From Incurvaria masculella (taxonomy: Eukaryota > Arthropoda > Insecta > Lepidoptera > Incurvariidae): a DNA stretch of 64,000 bases. The stretch spans positions 11,216,077-11,280,076 of the forward strand of contig OX335646.2 in assembly GCA_946894095.1 (NCBI GenBank), in the 5' to 3' direction. This document shows, piece by piece, positions 22,801-33,800 of the stretch. Made by a program: the position numbers and the translations under genes. Below the pieces are notes generated by a model. The model was not told where the DNA came from and did no database searches. It worked only from the letters and a program-made list of their open reading frames with translations. Each line of letters begins with the position of its first letter. Position 1 is the first letter of the stretch.

Positions 22801-23520
22801 GCCTGGCATTGGGTTTTGGGTCAAAGTAAGTAAGTAGAGCTTATAATATGTAAGAAGGCACAAGCAATTAATATGTGGGTGGTCAGTACCCAGTTGAAAT
22901 TTTCAACAAATATCAGGGGTATCAATATGATTATTCGAAAACCGACTTTGGTTATAACATCTAAATTCCCCGCGACCACTATGACCATGTCACTCAGACT
23001 CATAACTCAAATGTACTTTGAGTTTATGTGCGATTTACCCTTTGTACCTTCGTAAATCTTTTGAGCTCTACTGTGGACATGTTAGGGTGTGCTTGAGTAT
23101 GTGTGCGGGCAAATCTACAAATTTACATATGTAACTGCTTTCACTCTGCTGTACGTGTGTTTACAGTAGGTTACCAAAAATATTGTCCAGTTAACGAGTC
23201 ATTGTTAATCCTAAGCTTTATTTATGACAACTACTGTTCTTACCTAATCTTTTTTTCAAACAAGAATAATATTTATAGTTATGGAAACTATTTATGTCTG
23301 GTTTCATAAAATAAATAATTGTTGCATTTGCTTTTACAATACCGTAGACTCTCACAATAACAAGGGTTTGGGGCGGTAAAGTGAACCCGCTCCGTAGACT
23401 GAGCCGCGTTACAACGAAAGACAATACATATATATTATATATGTACATAAATAAAAAGCATGATGTTTGACGCAGTTAAAGTTAATTTATCAAACTAAAG
23501 TTTTTGTAACATCTCCCTTT
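19851..23520. other. Intergenic, no gene recognised
   Basis: AT-rich. Contains a fragment of TTAA MITE family B at about 21125-21235 (tatcttatatcaggcgac...gagtgaaatgatagc) and a TCTA microsatellite at 22382-22410. I see no splice-bounded coding segment on either strand. Confidence 0.4.
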
Positions 23521-23524
23521 AAAG

Positions 23525-23837
23525 CAGCGTTTTCCACAGTTTTTGCCGCCAAGGCCCCTTGGCTATGTTGAAATGGTCTATAATGAACATAGATTAGTTT
23601 CATAGATTCTACATAATATTTGCAATCTTGGTGCACTCAAAATTGGATCCCTACAATGCATACCTTTTTTAATTATTTCTTCCGCCTAATATTTATTTCA
23701 TTAAATAATTATATAAAAACTCCTGACGCTATCTATATTCGCTATATTAAGTATTGATTTTTCATTAAAAAAAAAATTCTGATTAACAGCCCTAACAAAG
23801 GGCTAGGTGCCCGCGGCCCCCCGTTAGGAAACGCTAT
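23525..23837. mobile_element. hAT-like MITE candidate
   Basis: The ends agcagcgttttcc and ggaaacgct are short inverted repeats of the CAGCGTTT type common in hAT elements. Inside, ccaaggccccttggc and cccgcggccccccg are typical near-end sequences. An 8-bp target duplication was not clearly visible, so the class is tentative. Confidence 0.5.
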
Positions 23838-24096
23838 GTTATAATAATAATAAAACATTTTAATACGGATATAGATTGAGAGCAGTGCAGCATAGGTAAC
23901 AGGTTAAAAAGGGCGGGAATAAAATGTGAATAAAATCGCCATCTCCTGTGCTATAGCAAGGGACTACTGCATTTAAATTTAAATAGTTAACTTGAATTTA
24001 AAATATAAGATTCAACATGACATATTCGCTTTACTGCCAAGATTTTGCAGATATCCGTATATTTTGTCTCAAAAATATTGTCTTGTATGTTTGATA

Positions 24097-24127
24097 TGAA
24101 CACACACGCACACACACACACACACAT
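24097..24127. repeat. (CA)n microsatellite
   Basis: Interrupted run of about 15 CA dinucleotides. Confidence 0.9.
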
Positions 24128-24834
24128 CATTTTGGAGGAGGTCAAGCAACAGCCAAGGTTCAGTCGTTGACTATCAAAACCTCTAAATTATGATATAGGT
24201 ATGGAAGATACATTTATTTATTTATTAGATACTGAATTTCCATTTGGAAAATACAGTTGAATCTATTACATATCAATTGATGAAATCAAAGTTTAATTGG
24301 GCTAGGTATGGTATTTAATTTTTTAAATGCATTTTAGATTTGTAAAATTGTAAATATTTATAGTTGTAAATAAATGTTAGTAAATTATAAAAAAAATGGA
24401 AAACAAATCATATATGTAATTAATTTAAAAGTTTTGTTATAATATTTTATTGATGTAATATATAAACCATGATACATATGACACAGGCAGGTAGGTTGCA
24501 GCTTTTTCCATTGAACCCTGTATCACCAAACCACACAACAAAAAATTGCTTTGTTATGTATAAATTGTATGGCATATTTTGTTTTTTAATGGATCGTTGC
24601 ATGCACTGAGCAGCATATCATTTGAAATTATGTGTATTGTCTATATTTTTATAGGTACCTACTAATATGAAAATATATGAAGTTTTTTTATAATTTTACA
24701 TGTGCTATTTTATATTAATAAATAATGAGTAAGTTGTAATTTTGTGCCATCCACTAAGTAGGTGAATATACTTCCTTGAAAAAAACTAAATTGGTTTTCA
24801 TTAAATTGATGAGATAGATACTGATGCTGAGATT

Positions 24835-24981
24835 CATAGACGTTACTCGTACTTGGCTGAGCCAAAGTACGGCTTCTGACTGTCAAATTTGACATTCGGT
24901 CCATACATTTTATGTCAAAATTGACAGTCAAAAGACATACTTTGCTCAACCAAGTACGAGTAACGTCTATGAATCTCAGCA
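24835..24981. mobile_element. Hairpin MITE family F, near-perfect palindrome
   Basis: Arms of about 60 bp: TGCTGAGATTCATAGACGTT... and ...AACGTCTATGAATCTCAGCA, including CTCGTACTTGG/CCAAGTACGAG. The loop is short, so transcripts would form a long hairpin. Confidence 0.85.
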
Positions 24982-25213
24982 CTGGAGTGACAATTTTTTT
25001 CTTTTGTCTTCAGAAATTGAAAGAAAAAAAAACTTATTGGTGTTTTACTACTTTTTATAAAAAAAAACAAACTTGTTATAGATTGACTTAATCTAACATC
25101 CAGGGAGTTATTTATTCGTTGGAGGAGCAAATCTCTTCCATTTTTAAGTAAGGGTGGAGCCGATTACATTTTTTCAAAATGTTCTAATCTTTGTAATGAA
25201 AGTGCGTTTTTAG

Positions 25214-25448
25214 CATGGACCTAGCATGCGCGCGCTGATTCTATTTCTATGGTTTTTAGCTTGTCCATATTTTATTAATTCGAAAAAAAAACTCTTTACA
25301 GGCCTCTTTCTTTAATTAAAGTGTCCTTGCTTCGGGGTCGATAATACATACATATCACATTCCTTGAAAGTACAATATTGTTTCTTTATCATACAGGTTG
25401 TTCGGCGCCATAGAAATAGGATTACGCGGCGCGCATGCTAGGTCTATG
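25214..25448. mobile_element. Inverted-repeat MITE family G
   Basis: The left arm catggacctagcatgcgcgc..ctatttctatgg pairs with the right arm ccatagaaatagg..gcgcgcatgctaggtctatg. The core (ctctttctttaattaaagtg, tgtccttgcttcggggtcg) is shared with the tRNA-like hairpin element at 42713-43128. Confidence 0.75.
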
Positions 25449-25724
25449 TTCGGCACATAGCCCTACAATTAATGTTACATTTATTATAACATTTGATGAC
25501 GTTCTTACCATTAAAAGGACTTATGACTTCACAAAGTCCCGAAAACGAGTGAAAATATGACAGAATCTTAATTTGTAATTAAAAAAAAAACTGACATTCA
25601 TTAAGACCTTCGTTTTCATTTTAAATGTTCCTGGTATAAGGTTGGTAGGGGTGTAAACAAACGAACGTATTAAAATAAAATTAATCTCTCGATTTCTGTC
25701 ATTTTTTTGAATTCATATAGGTAG

Positions 25725-25850
25725 AGTAGTAATCAGAGTGGGCGGATTAACTTTAGTACGCGTATTAAGGTTGGAATAAACCGGTGTTTGTACAGTTAGT
25801 CCGGTGCTAATCCCGTGCTTAGTTTGACAGGTTGACTCTGAATAGGTACC
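25725..25850 (+). repeat. Dispersed repeat L, copy 1
   Basis: ggattaactttagta...gttagtccggtgctaatc...tttgacaggttgactctgaata recurs in the same orientation at 28388-28484. No coding capacity. Confidence 0.6.
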
Positions 25851-26244
25851 ACAGTAATAAATTAAGATTCTGTCATATTTTCTTACTTATTGGGACTTTG
25901 GGAGTACAAAGTTCGTTTCATTATATTAGCTTCATCAAATTATTTTTTTTAGAAAACAAGGATGCATCGTTAAATCCAACCATAGATCCAACGTATTTTA
26001 TTTTGTGCGGATAGAATAATAAATAATAAAGTTCAAGCTGGGATTTGGTAATTTTCTTCAACAAAGAAAACAATCATGACATGACATCTGAGAAAAGATG
26101 TAGACCATTTTCTATGGGCGTGAAAAGCGGTGCCTACTTAAATGGTAATGAATGAAAACCAATGCAGTTTTGTTTAATATGTTTGGACAATTCACAGAAC
26201 ATTTCTTTAGAAAAAGATTTGAGTGGGAAATTGGAGATATGATT

Positions 26245-26405
26245 TTTAAAACTAGACTCCAAATAGCGTGTACTACAATCTTTTCTCGACATCTATCATT
26301 CCGGCGGATACAATATGTTACGTCATTGATTTTAGTCACCACTCTATATGGGCCTTCCCATTTTGGTTGCTGTTTGGGACTTTTCCTTTCTTTCGTAATG
26401 GATTA
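26245..26405 (-). pseudogene. Ty3/gypsy integrase C-terminal (GPY/F) fragment
   Basis: On the minus strand one frame reads KSPKQQPKWEGPYRVVTKIN, then DVTYCIRRNDR and REKIVVHAIWSLV. W-x-GPY-x-V followed by Y-x-I and VVH is the GPY/F module at the end of Ty3/gypsy integrases, a chromatin/DNA-binding end of the enzyme. Upstream catalytic parts and LTRs were not found, so this is a relic. Confidence 0.75.
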
Positions 26406-26519
26406 TGTTTTAAAAAACTCCAACAAAGTCCTTTGCCTACCCCTGTTGGTGATATTATATTATCTATGGATGGAAGTTAATTCTTTTTTGTTGTTGTTTG
26501 TTGTGGAGTCTTGACGTTA

Positions 26520-27235
26520 GAGAGTTTGGTTAGGAAAATCTATACGCCACATAGCTCTTTTTGCGCGTGGCGAAAATCTGAACTAAACGGTCGCCATCTT
26601 GAACGTCATCAGCTACCGGATTTCCTCACACGCTGTCCTCCGTCTTTGTCGAATGTTTTTCAGAATTTTGAACGCGTTTAATTATGCCAAAGTTCTACAA
26701 AAGTGGAGTTCGAGAGATTGTTTTGAATGTGCGAAAGTTCTTCGAGGCCTAAAAGGAAATAAATGGGCTATAATTCCATTTCAATAATTCATCGCGTCTT
26801 CGCGATAAGGCGTCCTTTGGGATTCAGAGTGGTCAAAAATAAAAAAATAAAAAGTTTTATTTTTATTTCCATCAATTAAGTTTGGCCAAACCAACTGACG
26901 TCGTGTAATAATTATGTTAATATTGTTTACGAAAAGGTTTTATAAATTTCAGGCGTATCGACTCGCCCTGTGTCAAACATCATCAAAGAACAATAACTTG
27001 AGAGACATCGAACAAGAAAATAAAGATCAGAAATGCCAAATAAAATTAGATGATTTCGACCTCGGTGTGTTGCCATCCGCAAGGAATTACCTAGTGCATA
27101 GCATGGCTGCAGTAGTAAGCGTTAAACATTTAATGTCGCGCGAGAGACGGTCGGTATAGCTCGCGATAGCATTAAAACTCCATGTAAGATTATAACGAAT
27201 TGAAAAATTAGACTATACCGGAAGTTATAATATAT

Positions 27236-27271
<36 letters not shown>

Positions 27272-27722
27272 CCGGGATTGACATTAGAGTTGATTTTCTT
27301 CGTAGAATTCAAGAAAACAAAACTAGCGGAAGTAGCCCGACTTTTACCACCTGAACTTTTGTATTAAAATGATAAAAAACTATTTTAGTTTTATTTTGAA
27401 TAATATTATTTACGTAAAATAATAATTTTAATTTCCTCAAGTTTTTTTTTTCTTTCAGCAGGTTTGTTTTCCCTATCAATGGGGGAATTTTTTGGTGCCC
27501 TTAGCCATGCACAAAATAAGCTATGAGGGACTATAAAAAAATAGAAACACAGAAATTATTCTATATTCTACGACACCGAGTGCTGTGCTTACATAGAAAT
27601 AAAAGAAACGAATATGCGTTTACATACTCTTTGCTAATACGCAGTATTTTTGATCGATTATCTCATCCACTGGTTTTTGGGGCTCCTCTGTTCTTGCTAG
27701 CACCGAACGGTATTTCGCGAAA
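26520..27722. other. FUNDC1 upstream region
   Basis: No other gene seen. Contains an (AT)n run at 27238-27268. The last 100 bp before the FUNDC1 ATG should include promoter or 5' UTR. No TATA box was convincing, and a 5' non-coding exon cannot be excluded (AG-rich acceptor-like tctttcag at 27452-27459). Confidence 0.35.
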
Positions 27723-27862
27723 ATGTCGCGCCCATCGGGAGATGCTGCCGACGATGCCAAGAAAGTGATAGACGACGCAAAGAATTTCATCGATAAAGCC
27801 ATTGGCGACATTGGGAGGACTTCGGCTACCAAACAGCTCTTACTGGGCACAGCCTCGGGATG
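27723..27862 (+). CDS. FUNDC1: FUNDC1 exon 1 (start codon)
   Basis: ATG 27723-27725 in the context gaaaATGtcg. The exon ends in phase 2 at ggatg|gtaaga, so the Trp of the conserved G-W pair is split across the intron. It encodes an acidic/basic helix ([20 protein letters not shown]) before the first membrane helix. Confidence 0.92.
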
Positions 27863-30800
27863 GTAAGATTGATTCAGAAAAAAAATACTGACCTGACTTC
27901 TACAAAATAATTTTTTTGAGTTTGTATACCTTGATAAAAAAATACTCAGACTTACACATTTTGACTTACGCTTATCACACACATTTCAAAATGTGAGTCC
28001 ACTGGCATTCGCGTGAAACTCGGGCTCAATTTTGGGTGCTCACCCTGCCGGTTCATACAAATGAAGAAATCTATCCTTTCCAGTGCTATGCCTGAGGGAA
28101 AATATAATGCCCAATTTTTGCCCGAATAAATGATGTTGTGTCACAATGAAATGTATCTTTATAGGAAAGTTGGATAAGTGCTTTTCATCACAAATGCGAG
28201 CTTACTACATGGTTCTGAATCCATGTAATACTGTAATTCCCAGTGTCAGATTTTTTATTTTAATCTTTTCACATGACATTTTTTACTGGACTACACGAAA
28301 TATACTAGAAATTGTTGAAATTATCAGAGGCTATGTTTGTATATTTAAGTATTTAAATTTCTAATATTCTTTAAACTAAAACTATTCAGGTAGAGCGGAC
28401 TAACTTTAATATGTCAGACTAAACCTGTTGTATGGTTAGTCTGGTGTTAATCTCGTACAAAGTTTTGACAGGTTCTCTGAATACGACTTTGCTATAAATG
28501 GGTAAATCAATCAATATAGATATAAAGTGAACATGAAATTTAAAAAATGCATAACAATGAGCATTTTCTTGAGTCACTTTCCCTGCATTCCGAAATGCGT
28601 ACATTGCAAATATCGCAGAGAAAGCGAATACAGTGAATACTTGTGTTCCGAATTGATCACTGCTCATAGCTACAATCGGACGATATCAAATGGGAACGAA
28701 TTTGAGCAGACATATGTGTCAGAGCCTAACCTAACTACCTCAAAAATTCCTTGTAAGTCTAGAGAGTGGTTATTTCAGGCCTAGAATTGTCTAGCTAGAC
28801 TAACAAACGCCAAAAGGCCTTCGTTATTTCAGAATGCATACGATCAGAGAACTCCAAATAAACACTTACTGACAGCTCGATGACATCCATTTGACAGCGT
28901 ACACGGCGCACATGCTTTCAACCGTGAGCGCTTTGTACGATCTGTGTGCAGTCTAGAGTCACGTCCCTTATGTCAAAATGACGTTCACGGGAGTGAATAT
29001 AAGTAATTAGGAACGGTCGTGTACGCGTACATTGTAAATTCTCTGCAATTAACGCATTTCAGAATGCAGTGTTTGTCAATTAATGTGAAAAAAGGGATTT
29101 TTCTTGAAAACACTAAAATGTCAATCTCGAAATCCATAAAACTTTTTACTAAGGTAAACATACCTTAATACACATTAAATTACCTCCCCTGTCACCTGTT
29201 CAAAGCATTGCATCGACTTTCCAAACACCTGTACAGTATAATATGTTTATAACCTCTTTAATCATAGAATTCGTCTTATCTCGGTGATTGGATGTGACTT
29301 TTATTCGATCAGTTTATGTGCAAAAGTTCCATAAATGTTCTTACAGGATTACCGGGTTCATCGCTATGAAAATAGGGAGAATCGCAGCTGTGGGGCTTGG
29401 CGGAGGTGTGATCTTACTGCACCTAGCCAATGAAAAGGGATACATTGATATTAATTGGGACAAAATAACTAAACGAGTTGATAAAATAAGCGACAAAATT
29501 GAAAAGGAATCGACTGGAAGCTCGCCGGCTTGGATTGACAAGGTACGTGGTGTGATGCATTCGGATCAGATTCAAAAAGTTTCATAACACTTCACCTAAA
29601 GCATAGGGCCGGAGAGTGAGATATAAAGGGTTAAATCAATTTTCAGCATTTTCAAGGGGGTGTCCCTTAGAAATGAAATGGGCTATGTTGATTTGGTTTT
29701 CTTTTATTTTTCTCAGAAAAATAAATTCAAAAGGACACGAATTCAAAAAAATCGGTTTTGCAGAGATTTTGTTGCAGAATTACAAATCACATGATATGAA
29801 GCATAGCATCTAAAAGAAATTGTAGCCAACCTTTGGCACAGAAATAAACTTCGATGGACTGATTTCAAGTGTAAAACAGAAGCCTTAGTCCGCTATTCGG
29901 CCGATTTGTAGGGCGTTATCTCTCGTATATGTTATATCGTTATGGTTAAGTCTCAGAGCAAGAATGATAAGAATGTAATGCTCATGTCTTTCTCTTTCTG
30001 GCAAAATTTGGATTCTACTGAACTGACATGAAATTTGAAAGCCCATTTTTAATGGAATTCCACTGCTCTATTTGATATAAGTGTTGTCTCATATGTCTCA
30101 TCGAATATACATTCAATTATCTATAGTAGATTTTAGATAAGCGCGATGCACCGCGCGCTCCTCCAGTTTTATGAGAACAAAAGACTCGCTTGTGATTAGT
30201 GCGTTACCTTCGACGGTGTCGGTTATCCGGCCTATTCCACATGTGTGCTTTCTTTTATTCGTGACTCGGGACTTTGTACTTGGATGTCAGATGTCGCATT
30301 TCTGTGACAACTGGGAATAAAAAAAACACATATATATAATCACAAATGTATTCATATATAAAGGTATTATTTCAAAAATGTGATACTAAGTTAATAATTA
30401 CAAAGGATTAATTTATATTATTATGGCAGGTATATTGATGAAAACACAAAAAGGGAAGGGACATTCCAAAAGAAAACATTTGGACCAGTTTGAGGACGTC
30501 TTCACTATCACTTCACTATCATCACTACATAGTATAAAACAAAGTCGATTTCTCTGTCCCTATATCCCTATATCCCTATGTATGCTTAAATCTTTAAAAC
30601 TACGCAACGGATTTTGATGCGGTTTTTTTTAATAGATAGAGTGATTGAAGCGGAAGGTTTATATGTACAATAGTATCCATTATATAGTGGAAAAATACTG
30701 TTATTTTTGAGGTTTCCAATGTGATGTCATAAAAAAAATTTTTTTTTTCCACTAACATTGCAAACGCAGGCTGAACCCTACGAGATTTATCAAATTGAAT

Positions 30801-33800
30801 TTGATTGATGAAATTAAAAAGGTCTACGATAGTATATGTCTATCTCTTATAGATATCCCACAATAACCCTTTTTTTTTCATTTACTTTTTACGACAAATA
30901 ATGGCTAATTTTCGAAGTGATTTTAACCAATACAGCATTAATCCTTATCCAATTAAATACCTTAAATACATTGTTGATTTAATATTTTAGCCCTTTACAG
31001 CATATGATTTAAATGAATATTTTCGATATTTCGATAAACGATATTACAGATTTAAAAATTGCGGGACGTAGCGTGTGCGGCGGTACCGGCCTGCCGGAGC
31101 GGCAGGATCATGCCTATAAATAGTGCGTCGGAGGCCGCGATTCTCCCTGTAGCACTTTGAATTTATTATTTCTCTAATATCTAATAATCATATCTAAGTT
31201 TTTTTTTATATTTCAAATACAACAAACAAACATGTCAAAAACCTGGGACTCTGGATTGATGAAACTCTATCATGGAGTAAACAAGTCAGTGAAGTTAGTC
31301 GCAAGGTTTTCGGTAGCATGCACTCTCTCAAGCGTTTGCAAAACTTTATTCCTATCAACACTAAAATTACGCTCGTAAACTCTTTGTTGCTTCCCATACT
31401 TGATTATGCTGATATCTGCTATCCAGATTTAGATGAATACCTACTTAACAAACTTGACCGACTTCTAAACATTTGCATAAGATATATATATGGGTTGTGT
31501 AAGTTTGATCATATTTCTAATTTTCGCGCCTCACTTAATTGGCTCGACATTCGTAAACGCAGAAATACCCATGTTCTTTCCCTTCTCTTTGGTTTATTGA
31601 ATAATCCAGCTGCTCCTAAATATCTTACTGATAGGATAGAACTCCTCTGTTCTCATGGCCTACCTCTCAGATCCTCAAATAATTTGCTTCTTGCTATTCC
31701 GGGACATAGTTCTTCATTCTACACAGATTCTTTCGCTGTCAGCGCTGCGCGTATGTGGAACCAGCTTCCACTTGATGTACGCACATCTCAGTCAATTAAT
31801 ATATTTAAAGAGCGTCTTAAATGTCATTTCCTTACTTCCTGATTGTTTCTTGTCACATTGTTCTCAAAAATCAAGAGTATTTTTTTTTTCACACTATTTA
31901 TCAAATATATATATATATATATATATATACAAGATTTTTTTTTTTTTATTTCCTTGCCTTTGCCGTGTGTCTCAACGGCGAAGGCAAGGAACTCAAACTG
32001 ATCCTTCAGGGATGAATACTTGGCGTGTTTGAGCGCCTCCGCCTTCGCTGCGGCGGAACCCGCGGCACGGGAGGAGCCGTCTAAGTGGCTTGCGGCTAAG
32101 GTGTCCACACACGTAACGTCCCATGCTAAAGCTCTCCCCTGCGACCAGGGTAAGAGGGTGATCCCATCGGGCCTCTTCCCGTCATCTCGGCAGATTCCGG
32201 GGGGCTCGAGGTGGCTGGGGATCTTTGCAGTCGCAAGCGAGCGCTTTAGCAGGTCGTTAAGGGAAGCGTGGCGTGACATTCGTCCAGCGCTCTTGGCACA
32301 TGAAAGACCGTGGCGGCCGTAAGTGTCGACCGGCGAGCCGCAGGGGCAGGTGTGTGGTTGACATATCTTTACTCCCACGCGGAGACAGAACGCTATGCGC
32401 AGCGTGATGCGATCCAACAGTGTACCGAGGTGCGCTGAAGGATACGCCTGAAGCCACGCCCCGGATTCTGGACGCGAGGCAGCCAAGATATATATATATA
32501 TATATATCTGTATTTTTTTTAATGTGTAAATCTGTTCATATGTTCTAAAATAATATTTGTTATTTGTATCTTGTACCTATTAATATGTTTAAGTGTATGT
32601 ACATATTTGTATGTAATTTATTATAATATATAAATCCTTATTTTTAGGTTAGTTAATATTTTCGCTAATTCATTTTCTTTTACGTTTACTTTTTTTTGCC
32701 CGCCTCACTGCACCTCTCCTACATCTCTAAGGTTGAATGGTAGAGAATGCCTTATGGCATTAATTTCCGCCTTTTTGTACCGTATGGCTGCAAATAAAGT
32801 ATTTTTTCATTTCATTTCATTTTCAAATATTTCAATGTAGGAACTCTACGTAAAAAGGGTTTATTTGTGTATCATTGTGTCAAAATAATATTTTTTTAAA
32901 TGATATTATGCCCGTGCAAAGCTAGTTAAATAATATAAGGGAATGTATAAACAAAATATTTTTTTTTATTTTTTAAATGACTATTTTTTTATTCCCAGCG
33001 ATGAAAAAAAACATTTGTGTCATCAATATATTGTACAATCATACAATATTGTGTAATCATAAAATAAAAATTTGGTTTGTAAGTGTACACAATTTTTAAA
33101 AAAATTTAAATAAATGAATAAATTCCGAAAACACCCTTTGAAATTCTGTAAACAAGAGGAGGGAAGCAAGTCGCTGAAATGCGTGCGTTTAAAACGGGCC
33201 GCCCGCACATTTCGAATATTTGAACGTGATTTGGTTTAAGGGTTGCCGCCCACTTGTGTTCTCTCCTTTTCTGTTATACGCAGTACATAGAGTGAGAGGG
33301 GCTTTTGCATCGCGGTTAACTGAATTTTAGCATAGTTAGTTTTTGGAACTGTTTTGGTTCTATTGGATTGTAATAAATATGGTATCAGACTATTGTGTAT
33401 TAGATTGCTATTCGGCAGCCCTCAGTTCTTCTATGACTAAGACTTATAAAAAATGTCCAAAACAAAAGCAAATATTTGTTATACACCACTTCTCTCTAAG
33501 CTTAGCACATCTAAAGAAACTCACATATATTTCAATAGCACGCTTCGCTGTTTCGAGTGGTTATTTTTACATCAAATAATTCCGAGTTATGGAGCAAAGC
33601 GTAAAGAGTTACTAACATTTTTCTAACTCTGAGGCTCTCTCATAAGTATAACTATCGAAAGTGGATTTATCTATTCTATTAGCAGATGCTTCTGATCGGG
33701 TGATGCAAACCAGAGGTAATGGGTTTAAATCCCCACCCCGTTCATGCAGCACTTTCTATTCCTCAGTTAGATAAGTGCATTTCGTCACGAATACGAGCTG

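Larger units (their letters stand above)
30522..32925 (+). mobile_element. Non-autonomous Helitron split by a LINE
   Basis: Begins TCACTACATAGTATAAAAC after an A and ends tgcccgtgcaaagCTAG before a T, the TC...CTAG, A^T pattern of Helitrons. The 5' part runs to about 31200; the 3' part resumes at about 32823. No Rep/helicase. Includes a TATA-like tataaata at about 31116-31123. The 3' hairpin is degenerate, so confidence is moderate. Confidence 0.6.

Noticed and set aside
31110..31160. TATAAATA plus GC-rich flank as a gene promoter
   Set aside because: Lies inside a Helitron next to a truncated LINE with no gene downstream; may be transposon sequence only.
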